A model generated the notes under the pieces. The model searched no databases and was not told where the DNA came from. It saw only the letters and a list, made by a program, of their open reading frames with translations. A DNA stretch of 64,000 bases. Origin: Paenibacillus oceani (GTDB lineage: Bacteria > Bacillota > Bacilli > Paenibacillales > NBRC-103111). The stretch covers positions 1-64,000 of the forward strand of contig NZ_JACXJA010000029.1 of the NCBI RefSeq assembly GCF_014705615.1, given 5' to 3'. Below are positions 35,788-44,136 of this stretch, one piece after another; position 1 is the stretch's first letter, and each line of letters opens with the position of its first letter. The translations under genes were made by a program, and so were the position numbers.

Positions 35788-36215
35788 GAATTGAGGGAAT
35801 AACAATTCAAGAGTTCGTTACAAATTCAAACGTTCGCATCCGGCTCTGATAACGAATGCTGGGTTCGTTAGCCATACAATCGCATGCGAAGGTACCGATC
35901 CCTTCCAACCTGCAAACGTAAGGGGTTGCACGTCAAAGAGGGGCTGTTCGAAAGTGTTTATAATCAGGGGGAAGGTCCCCCTTTTCTTCCGAAGTGGACT
36001 TGGAGCCGACGGGAACGGTTCGAGCCGCCAATGAGTTCAAGCGGGTTTCAAGCGAGACAACCAGTGAAAGGTGAGCAAGCAGCCTTTTGATCGTGCGGGA
36101 CCTGTATCCTGACTAAAAGATGCCAAGAAGCAGGTTGTTGGCGCCACGGAAGAGCTATGGCCGATTAGGCTGAGGAATAGCGGCTTCCGCGTTGGAATTT
36201 GATTCCGCCGATATT

Positions 36216-36256
36216 ACGAAACAAAGCCTGCAGTTTCGCAGGCTTTGGTGTTTCGT
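36216..36256 (-). terminator. Long hairpin, likely terminator of the small basic protein gene
   Basis: ACGAAAC and AAAGCCTGC (36216-36231) pair with GCAGGCTTT and GTTTCGT on the other arm, with a three-base bulge. Read on the minus strand the inner stem is followed by GTTTCGT, so a role as terminator of the gene that ends at 36348 is plausible. Confidence 0.55.
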
Positions 36257-36347
36257 GCACAGCACAACCGGCGCAGGATGGTTTATCGCACGCCGGTTGC
36301 CTGTTACCCTTTGAGGCTGCTTGCTTCTGGCCTTGCCGCCGCTCCGT

Positions 36348-36521
36348 TCAGCCGCCGCCTGTCCGTCTCTTCAAAGTACTCGTCTTCTTATGTGTTTGAC
36401 TTTTCATATGCGGCTGCTGGCCAGCATTAGGTTTATGCGAATTGTTGGCATTTGCTGACGCCGCTTTTTTCTCCGCCAGCTTTTGTTTGACTGCATCGGC
36501 GAGCGACACTTTTTTGGTCAT
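36348..36521 (-). CDS. Small basic protein of unknown function
   Basis: A 57-residue, Lys/Ala/Asn-rich protein (MTKKVSLADAVKQKLAEKKA at the N-terminus, KKTSTLKRRTGGG at the end). The first third should be helical and the rest disordered. ATG 36521 sits nine bases after a perfect AAAGGAG, and an intrinsic hairpin lies downstream, so it is probably a real small gene. The composition recalls small nucleic-acid-binding or spore proteins, but I cannot assign a family. Confidence 0.6.
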   Translation of the reverse strand: MTKKVSLADAVKQKLAEKKAASANANNSHKPNAGQQPHMKSQTHKKTSTLKRRTGGG

Positions 36522-36575
36522 AGTCCACATCTCCTTTATTAGTAGATATTCCTATTGTATAACGAAATCGTCCGT

Positions 36576-37571
36576 TTAGCAGAATCGGATGTCCAGATAC
36601 GGCAAATCATACTCCAGATTGCGGCAAGTAAACGCGATCATCTCCTTGGACCACGGGTGCAAATGGTCCAGATCCAGGCTTCGGAAAGCGCCCGAGAGCA
36701 CAAGCAGCTCCCGCAACCGGAGAAAATGCGGCAGACGCTGCAGCCATTGCGGGGACAACGTATGCTCCGTGCAATAACCTTCCATGAATGCGTCATAGAA
36801 CCGTTGAGCGACAAAGTGACGGCGATCGGTCCCGTCGCTAGGAAGCGGCGTCGCATAAAATAGCGGATTCGCAATGTCGCACGCAAACCAGCTGTACTCG
36901 CATTCGTCGAAATCAAATAATGTCAGCATGCCGCCATCCACATGAAAATTGTTCATATGAATATCGCCGTGAATGAGGCCATAACTATCGGGACATCGCG
37001 GCAGTCCGCTCAGCAAGGACACAAACCGTTCCACCGGCGGCAAAATAGACGCATAGGATTCCGGCACATATTCGTGCAGCTGGGTTACATACTGGTTGTT
37101 CTGCCAAGAGCCGCGTACCGGAGCAGATTTCGGAACCGTATAGGATCGGGACAAGGCATGGATTTTGCCGGTCAGCCGGCCCAGTTCCCGAATCAGCTCG
37201 CCGTCTTCCGTATACGAACGGTGATCCGGCTTGCTGCCCGGCGCACGAGCAAACGCCGACGCGATGAAGCAGCAATCTCCCGAGCCGATGGTGACGATTA
37301 GCTCGCCGTCCGGAGTACGGACCGGTACAGCCGCATTAACGCCGTGTTCGGTTAAATAGCGAAGCCAGTCCAGCTCGGCCTGAACTTGTCCGGCGCTCCG
37401 GTGGGAGCTGTGTATGACTCGCAGGATATAAGGCTTGCCGCCGCGGCTGGAGGCGTACACAAAGTTTTGGAACCCGTGCAGGTTGGTCAAGTCGTTCGGA
37501 TCAAATCCGAACCGGACGGCACACTGATGGAGCAAGGTATCGTTAAATAACATGCGAATTTGTTGATGCAA
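36576..37571 (-). CDS. APH/ChoK family phosphotransferase-like protein
   Basis: A 331-residue kinase-fold protein. The catalytic loop is in YGLIHGDIHMNNFHVD (Brenner-type HGDxHxxN) and the metal-binding Asp is in LTLFDFDECEYSW. This matches the aminoglycoside phosphotransferase/choline kinase superfamily (SrkA or CotS-like branch). The TTG at 37571 was chosen because GGAGG lies ten bases upstream; the next ATG (37553) has no site. The substrate may be a small alcohol, an amine or a protein. The strand and the 54-base gap put it upstream of the small basic gene. Confidence 0.85.
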   Translation of the reverse strand: MHQQIRMLFNDTLLHQCAVRFGFDPNDLTNLHGFQNFVYASSRGGKPYILRVIHSSHRSAGQVQAELDWLRYLTEHGVNAAVPVRTPDGELIVTIGSGDCCFIASAFARAPGSKPDHRSYTEDGELIRELGRLTGKIHALSRSYTVPKSAPVRGSWQNNQYVTQLHEYVPESYASILPPVERFVSLLSGLPRCPDSYGLIHGDIHMNNFHVDGGMLTLFDFDECEYSWFACDIANPLFYATPLPSDGTDRRHFVAQRFYDAFMEGYCTEHTLSPQWLQRLPHFLRLRELLVLSGAFRSLDLDHLHPWSKEMIAFTCRNLEYDLPYLDIRFC

Positions 37572-37827
37572 GCGAACGTTTCCTCCTTCTATTCGGATTA
37601 CGAACAGATCGGGGAACCGCTTGTCTCTTCCGGCATCAGCAGCAAAAGCAAGCAACGCTTGAATCGTTGCACGGCAGCACCTCCTTTACATGATTTGAAG
37701 CTGTATAAATGGAGACGAGGGGAGTCGGGCCCCTGTCCGAGATATCGCGCGGGTACAGGGACATGGTGGCTGTCACCCTACAGTCAGTCGCCCCGTCACC
37801 GTCTGCTCTTCCGACCAGCCGGCCTTG
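37572..37827. other. Intergenic stretch, nothing recognised
   Basis: Noncoding space between the end of the P-loop protein gene and the start of the phosphotransferase gene, both on the minus strand. It should hold the phosphotransferase leader. No clear promoter or terminator is seen. Confidence 0.35.
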
Positions 37828-38346
37828 TCATCGCCCGGACTCCCGTAACGCCGCCAAATACTTGCGAACTTCTTTGGGGGTTCTGAAGATAACCACCTGG
37901 TGGCTGGCGCGAACTTCGTCCAGCTTGGCAAGCAGCTTCGGTCTGTTCCGCTTGCGGAAATTCCAGACCCAGCGCAGGAAAGCGAAGTCGAGTTTCTCTT
38001 CGCATCCTGCTCCCATATCGGCACGGGATCGCCCGTGGTACTGTACCCTTCGCTTGATGACGCGGTACAAGCACAAATAACGGGGGAAGTCGAACAGGAA
38101 AACCGTATCCGCCCGGTCTAGCCGCGTATCCAGTGTCCGTGAGTAGTTGCCGTCCATGATCCAGCTGTCCGTCTGCATCACTCGCTCCAGTTCCCGGTCA
38201 AACGATTCCGCTTCAGTGGCGACCCAGCCGGGCTTCCAGTAATACGCATCCAGATGAACGACCGGCAAGCCTGTACGTTCACCGACCTGCCTGGAGAAGG
38301 TAGACTTGCCCGACCCGGCGCATCCGATTACGAGGACTCGTTTCAA
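37828..38346 (-). CDS. P-loop nucleoside kinase-like protein (topology modulation type)
   Basis: A 172-residue P-loop NTPase. Walker A is GCAGSGKST at about residues 8-16, followed by LPVVHLDAYYWKPGW and DGNYSRTLDTRLDRAD. This combination is typical of proteins annotated as topology modulation protein/FlaR or adenylate-kinase-like. The TTG at 38346 is preceded by AGGAAAGGAG. It lies 49 bases downstream of a Nudix gene on the same strand. Its biochemical role is not known. Confidence 0.85.
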   Translation of the reverse strand: MKRVLVIGCAGSGKSTFSRQVGERTGLPVVHLDAYYWKPGWVATEAESFDRELERVMQTDSWIMDGNYSRTLDTRLDRADTVFLFDFPRYLCLYRVIKRRVQYHGRSRADMGAGCEEKLDFAFLRWVWNFRKRNRPKLLAKLDEVRASHQVVIFRTPKEVRKYLAALRESGR

Positions 38347-38395
38347 TGTCCGGCTCCTTTCCTGGTCTGCCTGCGTGAAAAGTGTTCGTTGTGCG

Positions 38396-38854
38396 TCAGT
38401 TGGTATCTCCCAAGTAACATGGACCATTCTTCCCGGCTTGCAGCAGCTTCGATATCGTATCCGGATACAGCCTGATTTCATCCAGCTTTGCAATCTCGAC
38501 CCATTCGGCGCCCACCTGAGCGGAATCCGGGCTGGAACCGGAGAAGTGGCCAGTTTCTTCGCCAATCAGCTCGCAGCTGAAGTAAAACTCCACCTGATGC
38601 ACATCGGCGTCCCATTCGGCGAACTGATGGTTTTGTCCGATATATTCCCTCACATGAAGCAGCTCGCCTACTTGCACCCGCCGGCCGATCTCCTCCAGAC
38701 ATTCGCGGACGACGGCGTCTTTCAGCTCCTCCTTCGGCTCCTGACCGCCGCCCGGAAACAAATAAAAATAGCCTTCGTCGTCTTTGTTTTTGGTCAGCAA
38801 AAGATGTCCGTCACGGATCAGGACTGCCTTTGCGGAATTGCGAATCGGTTTCAT
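38396..38854 (-). CDS. Nudix hydrolase
   Basis: A 152-residue protein with an intact Nudix box (GGGQEPKEELKDAVVRECLE, then EIGRRV). The N-terminal strands and the VHQVEFYFSCEL strand fit the family. The substrate is unknown. ATG 38854 follows GGAGGATCACC. It probably forms a two-gene unit with the P-loop protein downstream. It is distinct from the Nudix enzyme at 32635. Confidence 0.9.
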   Translation of the reverse strand: MKPIRNSAKAVLIRDGHLLLTKNKDDEGYFYLFPGGGQEPKEELKDAVVRECLEEIGRRVQVGELLHVREYIGQNHQFAEWDADVHQVEFYFSCELIGEETGHFSGSSPDSAQVGAEWVEIAKLDEIRLYPDTISKLLQAGKNGPCYLGDTN

Positions 38855-38943
38855 CGGTGATCCTCCGTTTTCTGGTTCGTTGGCTGAAATGAGAAGACGA
38901 ATCGGCCCGGCCTATTCGCTCCGGGTGCCGTATAAGTCCAGCA

Positions 38944-39115
38944 TTAATGGGACGGCTCGCCATTACGGTCGATTGACTTGAATGGTTCTGCGGCCTCCCG
39001 GCTGAGCAGATCGGAATAGCTGCTGCCCCGGTGTTTTAGATGCTGGTCCAGAAAGGAGCCGGCGAGCCGGTTGATCGTAACGTGGGAATAGGTGGATACA
39101 TCGTCCGATGATCAT
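38944..39115 (-). pseudogene. Possible small gene with a frameshift near its start
   Basis: A GGAGGAG site (39121-39127) is followed by ATG at 39113-39115. In the ATG frame the product looks random. In the frame reached by dropping one base just after the second codon, a 55-codon open frame runs to the stop at 38944-38946 with protein-like composition (STYSHVTINRLAGSFLDQHL, then KHRGSSYSDLLSREAAEPF). That frame has a TGA just upstream and no start of its own. Either a small gene has suffered a one-base change, or this is a coincidence. No family is recognised. Confidence 0.3.
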
Positions 39116-39280
39116 GTTGCCTCCTCCGATGCCTGTACTAATGTTATGATCAAGAATAGCATACATAAGACAAAGGGGAAACGGAAAAGTCGGCTATAGC
39201 CGGACTATCGGATCATGGTACAATGGCCGGGAACGCGCAGGAGCCAGATCGTCGCCGCCTCGCGGCAGGGGGACGAACAA

Positions 39281-39289
39281 TGGTATAAT
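39281..39289 (+). promoter_or_regulatory. Extended -10 promoter of msrAB
   Basis: TGGTATAAT, with TATAAT at 39284-39289. A similar TGGTACAAT lies at 39216-39224. The -35 regions are weak. The ATG is about 70 bases downstream. Confidence 0.5.
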
Positions 39290-39357
39290 GTTGTTAGAAT
39301 ATGCACACAACCCATCACACGGCGGGAATCGTCGTTTGTACAAAGGAGTGATCAGCA

Positions 39358-40329
39358 ATGAGCGCCGATGTAAACTCTTATCAGCTGGCAACTTTCGCCG
39401 GAGGCTGTTTCTGGTGTATGGTGAAGCCGTTCGACAAACAGCCGGGCATCATCCAGGTCGTATCCGGTTATACGGGCGGCCATGTAGAGAATCCGACCTA
39501 TGAGCAAGTATGCTCGGACCGAACCGGCCATGTCGAAGCGGTGCAGATCACGTTTGATCCCGAAGTGTTTTCGTATGAGCAACTGCTTGACCTGTTCTGG
39601 CGGCAAATCGATCCGACGGACGACGGCGGGCAGTTTGCCGACCGCGGCCATTCGTATACGACGGCCATTTTCGTCCATAACGACGAGCAGAGGAGGTTGG
39701 CCGAGCAGTCGAAGCGCAGTCTGGAAGAGAGCGGACGGTTCGACAAACCGATCGTTACCCCGATTTTGCCGGCCGCGCCTTTTTACTCGGCTGAAGATTA
39801 CCATCAGGGCTACTACAAGACGAATCCGCTCCGCTATCAGGCTTATTATACCGGTTCGGGCCGCGCGAAGTTTCTGAAGGAGCGCTGGAAGGATGGCAAT
39901 CGCGACAGCGAGCTGCAGACCCGTCTGACCCCGATGCAATACGAAGTTACCCAAAACAGCGGAACCGAGCCGCCGTTTCGCAACGAATTTTGGGATCACA
40001 AGGATGAAGGCATCTATGTCGACATCGTATCGGGAGAACCGCTATTCAGCTCGCTCGACAAGTTCGATTCGGGCTGCGGCTGGCCATCGTTCACGAAGCC
40101 GATGCTCGATGAGCAAGTGACCGACCATGTCGATGTCAGCCATAATATGATCCGGACCGAGGTCCGCAGCAAAGAGGCCGATTCGCATCTCGGCCATGTG
40201 TTCCATGACGGACCGAAGCCGACCGGTCTGCGGTACTGTATCAACTCCGCAGCGCTGCGCTTCATTCCGAAGCACAAAATGGAGGAAGAAGGCTACGGCC
40301 GGTTTCTTTCCTTGTTCGGACAGGCGTAA
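39358..40329 (+). CDS. msrAB: Bifunctional methionine sulfoxide reductase MsrA-MsrB
   Basis: A 323-residue fusion that reduces both S- and R-sulfoxides of methionine in damaged proteins. The MsrA half (about 8-165) has the GGCFWC motif with nucleophile Cys17. The MsrB half (about 175-315) has SGCGWPSF and the catalytic Cys294 in [11 protein letters not shown]. The CxxC zinc pairs of some MsrB proteins are absent. There is no signal peptide, so it works in the cytoplasm. It is a single gene ending at a terminator. Confidence 0.96.
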   Translation: MSADVNSYQLATFAGGCFWCMVKPFDKQPGIIQVVSGYTGGHVENPTYEQVCSDRTGHVEAVQITFDPEVFSYEQLLDLFWRQIDPTDDGGQFADRGHSYTTAIFVHNDEQRRLAEQSKRSLEESGRFDKPIVTPILPAAPFYSAEDYHQGYYKTNPLRYQAYYTGSGRAKFLKERWKDGNRDSELQTRLTPMQYEVTQNSGTEPPFRNEFWDHKDEGIYVDIVSGEPLFSSLDKFDSGCGWPSFTKPMLDEQVTDHVDVSHNMIRTEVRSKEADSHLGHVFHDGPKPTGLRYCINSAALRFIPKHKMEEEGYGRFLSLFGQA

Positions 40330-40353
40330 AACTCACTGATACAGATATGGATG

Positions 40354-40383
40354 AAGTCGGGCTTTTAGGGTCCGGCTTTTTTT
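40354..40383 (+). terminator. Terminator of msrAB
   Basis: AAGTCGG pairs with CCGGCTT (with a G-U pair) around GCTTTTAGGGT and is followed by TTTTT. Confidence 0.75.
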
Positions 40384-40398
40384 CTTTCGATTGGAGCG

Positions 40399-40641
40399 AT
40401 AAGAGCGATTTGCACTCCTTATTTGTTCTAAAACGAGGCTTGTTGCGAAAATAAGAGCGGTTAGCAGCTGCTAAATCGCCCATATCAGAGGATTTCCCCC
40501 GAATCTGCAGAAATAAGAGTCGCAAACCGCTCTTATCCTTGGACTGTAGAAGGCAAAGCGCAGAATAAGAGTTGCAAACCGCTCTTGTCCTTGGACTGTA
40601 GAAGGCGAAGCGCAGAATAAGAGCCGCGAACCGCTCTTATC
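40399..40641. repeat. Array of about 52-bp units beginning with AATAAGAG
   Basis: (A/G)ATAAGAG occurs at 40399, 40450, 40512, 40564 and 40616, at steps of 51, 62, 52 and 52 bases. The units at 40512 and 40564 are near-identical over their whole length, including TCCTTGGACTGTAGAAGGC, and the last unit is partial. Each unit contains an AAGAG...CTCTT hairpin. The array fills the gap between msrAB and ung. The units are direct repeats without unique spacers, so it is not a CRISPR array. Confidence 0.85.
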
Positions 40642-40723
40642 GCACGACAGCACGTACAAACCGCCGAATCAGAGACGCTGGCCCCAGCGTCTTCACACCA
40701 TCAAGAAGCAAGATTAGCCTCGC

Positions 40724-41401
40724 TCACAAATCAGGAATTTGCCAATCGATCTCGTCCATCCCGCGTTCGCGCAAAAACTGGTTTGCTTTCGAAAACGGCT
40801 TGCTGCCGAAAAAGCCACGGTAGGCCGACAACGGACTCGGATGCGGAGAACGGATAATAAAATGGCGCGACGTATCGATATGCTGCATTTTCTGCTGGGC
40901 GGGACTGCCCCACAAGATGAAGACGACAGGCTTCTCGCGTTCATTAAGCAAGGCGATGATCCGGTCGGTAAAAGCTTCCCAGCCTTTGCCCCGGTGCGAA
41001 TTCGCGTTGTGGGCCCGGACGGTGAGCACCGTGTTGAGCAGCAGCACCCCTTGCTCCGCCCATTTGACCAGATGGCCGTTGTTCGGAATCGTACAGCCGA
41101 GATCGTCCTGCAATTCCTTATAAATGTTTTGAAGCGACGGCGGGGCGGGTACGCCGGGTTTGACCGAAAAGCTCAAGCCGTGGGCTTGTCCGGGACCGTG
41201 ATACGGGTCCTGACCGAGGATGACGACCTTCGTATCCTCATAACCGGTCAGATGCAGCGCAGAGAAAATATCGTACATATCCGGGTAAACGGTGCCGCTG
41301 CGGTACTCCTCGGCGAGAAAGTACCGAAGCTCGGAATAATAGGGCCGGGCGAATTCCGCTTCGAGCAGCGGAGCCCAGTCGTTCTGTAGTTGAACAGCCA
41401 T
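40724..41401 (-). CDS. ung: Uracil-DNA glycosylase, family 1
   Basis: A 225-residue base-excision-repair enzyme that removes uracil from DNA. The water-activating motif [18 protein letters not shown] has Asp65 and His68. The uracil-binding [14 protein letters not shown] segment and the DNA-intercalation motif [10 protein letters not shown] are complete. The length is normal. It starts at 41401 and is divergent from copA. No operon partner. Confidence 0.97.
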   Translation of the reverse strand: MAVQLQNDWAPLLEAEFARPYYSELRYFLAEEYRSGTVYPDMYDIFSALHLTGYEDTKVVILGQDPYHGPGQAHGLSFSVKPGVPAPPSLQNIYKELQDDLGCTIPNNGHLVKWAEQGVLLLNTVLTVRAHNANSHRGKGWEAFTDRIIALLNEREKPVVFILWGSPAQQKMQHIDTSRHFIIRSPHPSPLSAYRGFFGSKPFSKANQFLRERGMDEIDWQIPDL

Positions 41402-41606
41402 AATCTCTCTCCTGATCGTAGGTTGGTTTCTATTAGTTTATCATAGATTGGCCGCCAGTTTCATGCTATATAAGTAGAACTATCCGTCTTTCAGGTTGCA
41501 AATTCAAAGCGCATACGCCGCGAAAACGGCCCGAACGAGCCAGCATGAAACGCGGACCGGATCATATATATGGGATGTAACGCTTGTCAAGATCGGAGTG
41601 GATACG

Positions 41607-43838
41607 ATGAGCCTCAACAGTCCGTATGTGGAGCGGTCCACGTTCCGGGTGACCGGGATGACCTGTGCCGCCTGTGCCGCGCGGATCGAGAAAGCTTTGG
41701 GCAGGATGGAAGGCGTCGACGGGGTGACCGTCAATCTGGCGATGGAACGGATGGCCGTGGCGTTCGACAAGGAAAAGATCGGCGTTCCGCAAATCGGGGA
41801 GAAGGTGCGGCAGCTCGGGTACGGGATGCAGGAGCTGGCGCGCGAAGGAAGCGAGGGAGGGGAACTGAGCGGGGACGAGGAACGGAGGCGGCTGCGCAAC
41901 CGGTTTTTGTGGTCGGCGCTGCTCACGCTGCCGCTGTTGTGGACGATGTTTACGCATTGGTCGTTCACTTCTTCCGTTTGGGTGCCGGAGCTTTTTATGG
42001 ACCCGTGGTTCCAGTTTGCGATGGCGGCCCCGGTGCAGTTCTGGTTCGGCAGACAGTTTTATTTCGGCGCATACCGCGCGCTTCGCGGACGGTCGGCGAA
42101 CATGGACGTGCTGGTCGTGCTCGGCACTTCCGCCGCTTTTTTCTACAGCCATTATTTGACGACGACGGGAGCCGCCGCTCACGGGCATCATGACGGACAT
42201 ACGATGCTGTATTACGAAACGAGCGCCATGATCATTACGATCGTTCATCTCGGCAAATGGCTGGAGGCGCTGGCCAAGAAACGGACGTTATCGGCGATCC
42301 GCAGGCTGCACGAGCTGCAGGCGAAAACCGTCACGCTGTGGGCCGGGGGTTCGACCCGCGAGGTGCCGCTGGAGCAGGTGAGCGCGGGTGATATCGTTCT
42401 GATCCGTCCCGGGGAGCGGGTGCCGGTGGACGGGAGAGTCGTCGCAGGGAGCTCGGCCGTGGACGAATCTACGGTGACGGGGGAAACCGACCCGGCCGAC
42501 AAGCGCGAAGGCGACCGCGTGCTGGCGGGTTCGATCAACAAGACGGGGGCGCTGCGGGTCCATACGAAGGCGGCCGGAAGCCAATCGACCGTAGCCAGAA
42601 TGATCAAGCTGCTCGAAGAAGCGCAAAGCTCCAAGCCGTCGATTCAGCGGGTGGCGGACCGGATTGCCTCGGTTTTCGTGCCGGTTATTGTCGGGCTGGC
42701 CGCGGTCACCTTTGCCTACTGGTATTTCGCCGCCCCCGGAGACCCCGCCGCTCCGCTTATTCGCGCCATCTCTGTGCTGGTCATCGCTTGCCCGTGCGCC
42801 ATCGGTCTGGCGACGCCGACATCGATTCTGGTCGGTACGGGTAGGGCGGCAGCCCGCGGCGTCTGGTTTAAGGAAGGCCGGCATCTGGAACAGATGCACT
42901 TGATCGATACGGTCGTGCTCGACAAAACCGGCACGATTACCGAAGGTAAGCCGAAGCTGATGGAGACGGCGGCAGCCCCCGGGATTCGTCCGGAGGAGCT
43001 GCTGCGTATAACGGCGGCGGCCGAATGGAATTCTGAGCACCCGCTCGCGCAAGCGATCGTCTCCGAGGCCGTCCGGCAAGGTATAACGGTGCCTCAGCCA
43101 TCCCGGTTCGAGGCGATTCCCGGCTACGGCATACTTGCGCTAGTAGGCGACAGCGAAGTCGTCGTCGGAACCCGGCAGCTTTTGCAGCAGCACGGGGTAC
43201 CTATGCAGGAAGACCCGAAGCGGATCGGCAAGCTGGAAGCGAAACGAATGACCGTGCTGTTCGTCGCCGTAGCGGGCCGCTACATCGGCTTTCTCGCCCT
43301 GCAGGACGCGATTCCGGTTTCGTCGAAGGAAGCGGTGAAGCGTCTTGGCCGGCTCGGCCTGGACGTGATGATGATGACGGGAGACAACGAGCGGACGGCG
43401 AAAGCGATAGCGGGGGAGATCGGTATACGCGAAGTGTATGCGAATGTGCTGCCCGAAGAGAAGGTGGCGATCGTGCGCAGACTGCAGCAGAAAGGGCGCC
43501 GGGTGGCGATGGTCGGAGACGGGATGAACGATGCCGCCGCGCTTGCCGCCGCCGACATCGGTATCGCCGTCGGTTCGGGCACCGACATCGCGATCGAAGC
43601 GGCGGACGTGACACTGCTGCGTCGCGATCTGACAGGGGTTGCGACGGCGGTCCGGATCGGAAGCAAAACGATCGCCAACATCCGCCAAAATCTGCTGTTC
43701 GCGCTCGTCTATAACATGCTCTCGATTCCATTTGCGGCGGCGGGCATCCTCGAGCCTTGGATGGCGGGAACGGCGATGACGCTCAGTTCGATATCCGTCG
43801 TATGCAACTCGCTCCGGCTTCACCGGGCGTCGGTGTAA
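41607..43838 (+). CDS. copA: Copper-exporting P-type ATPase
   Basis: A 743-residue P1B-type ATPase that pumps Cu(I) out of the cell. One N-terminal heavy-metal-associated domain has GMTCAAC (Cys20, Cys23). The membrane metal site is Cys395-Pro-Cys397, the phosphorylated Asp439 is in DKTGT, and SEHPLA and GDGMNDAAAL complete the set. Only one HMA domain is present, whereas Bacillus CopA has two. ATG 41607 was chosen because the HMA domain begins just after it and GGAG lies upstream. No copZ is adjacent; a CsoR-type repressor lies at 63409. Confidence 0.96.
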   Translation: MSLNSPYVERSTFRVTGMTCAACAARIEKALGRMEGVDGVTVNLAMERMAVAFDKEKIGVPQIGEKVRQLGYGMQELAREGSEGGELSGDEERRRLRNRFLWSALLTLPLLWTMFTHWSFTSSVWVPELFMDPWFQFAMAAPVQFWFGRQFYFGAYRALRGRSANMDVLVVLGTSAAFFYSHYLTTTGAAAHGHHDGHTMLYYETSAMIITIVHLGKWLEALAKKRTLSAIRRLHELQAKTVTLWAGGSTREVPLEQVSAGDIVLIRPGERVPVDGRVVAGSSAVDESTVTGETDPADKREGDRVLAGSINKTGALRVHTKAAGSQSTVARMIKLLEEAQSSKPSIQRVADRIASVFVPVIVGLAAVTFAYWYFAAPGDPAAPLIRAISVLVIACPCAIGLATPTSILVGTGRAAARGVWFKEGRHLEQMHLIDTVVLDKTGTITEGKPKLMETAAAPGIRPEELLRITAAAEWNSEHPLAQAIVSEAVRQGITVPQPSRFEAIPGYGILALVGDSEVVVGTRQLLQQHGVPMQEDPKRIGKLEAKRMTVLFVAVAGRYIGFLALQDAIPVSSKEAVKRLGRLGLDVMMMTGDNERTAKAIAGEIGIREVYANVLPEEKVAIVRRLQQKGRRVAMVGDGMNDAAALAAADIGIAVGSGTDIAIEAADVTLLRRDLTGVATAVRIGSKTIANIRQNLLFALVYNMLSIPFAAAGILEPWMAGTAMTLSSISVVCNSLRLHRASV

Positions 43839-43939
43839 CGATTTGGCTGTCATACAGGGTAAGGAGGTCCCGGATTACCGCAATCGGGGCTCCTTACTTG
43901 TATTTCGGCATAGATGAAGGATTCTCTCGTAAAAAACAG

Positions 43940-43994
43940 TTGTATAACGAAATCGCGTATGATATGATTTGATTGAAATTTACACGAGTAAATT
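43940..43994 (+). promoter_or_regulatory. Promoter with LacI-type operator for the beta-helix gene
   Basis: TTGTAT (43940-43945), 17-bp spacer and TATGAT (43963-43968). The operator AATTTACACGAGTAAATT (43977-43994) covers the expected start of transcription. It is a near-palindrome with a central CG, as LacI-family repressors prefer. The same 19 bases, counting the preceding A, recur at 47499-47517. Confidence 0.8.
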
Positions 43995-44099
43995 TATGGC
44001 GAAGATGTTGATCTTACCTAATTTTCAGGCTCTCTTCCCCCTCAAGAAACAACGCCCGAGTCTGAAAGTCGGAAATTTCCGTTGATGGAAGCGCAGAAA

Positions 44100-44113
44100 T
44101 GGAAACGCTGTCA
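44100..44113 (+). promoter_or_regulatory. Candidate cre site in the beta-helix gene leader
   Basis: TGGAAACGCTGTCA fits TGWAARCGYTWNCW at 12 of 14 positions. It lies in the leader, just before the ribosome binding site, where CcpA could act as a roadblock. A 12-base palindrome, CGGAAATTTCCG, lies nearby at 44070-44081. Confidence 0.4.
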
Positions 44114-44136
44114 TTATTACAAAGGAGGTATATGTC

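Larger units (their letters stand above)
35585..36215. other. Long noncoding stretch rich in AACGA/TCGTT words
   Basis: About 630 bases without a supportable gene. Its left half is dense in ATAACGA and TCGTTAT words and contains the heptamer repeats and inverted repeat listed separately. A hairpin GGGGG-aaggt-CCCCC followed by TTTTC lies at 35967-35985 and resembles a terminator with no gene in front of it. The right half shows several partial inverted repeats but no recognisable RNA family or reading frame. Confidence 0.5.

Noticed and set aside
35967-35985. Promoter and terminator of a small RNA at the TATAAT-like box at 35959
   Set aside because: The -10-like box has no -35 at a usable distance and is directly followed by the hairpin, leaving no room for an RNA.
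35884-36090. A 68-codon open frame in the noncoding stretch after the oxidoreductase
   Set aside because: It has no ribosome binding site, contains the GGGGG/CCCCC hairpin and has an unlikely composition.
40399-40641. CRISPR array
   Set aside because: The units are near-identical end to end, without unique spacers, and no cas genes are nearby.
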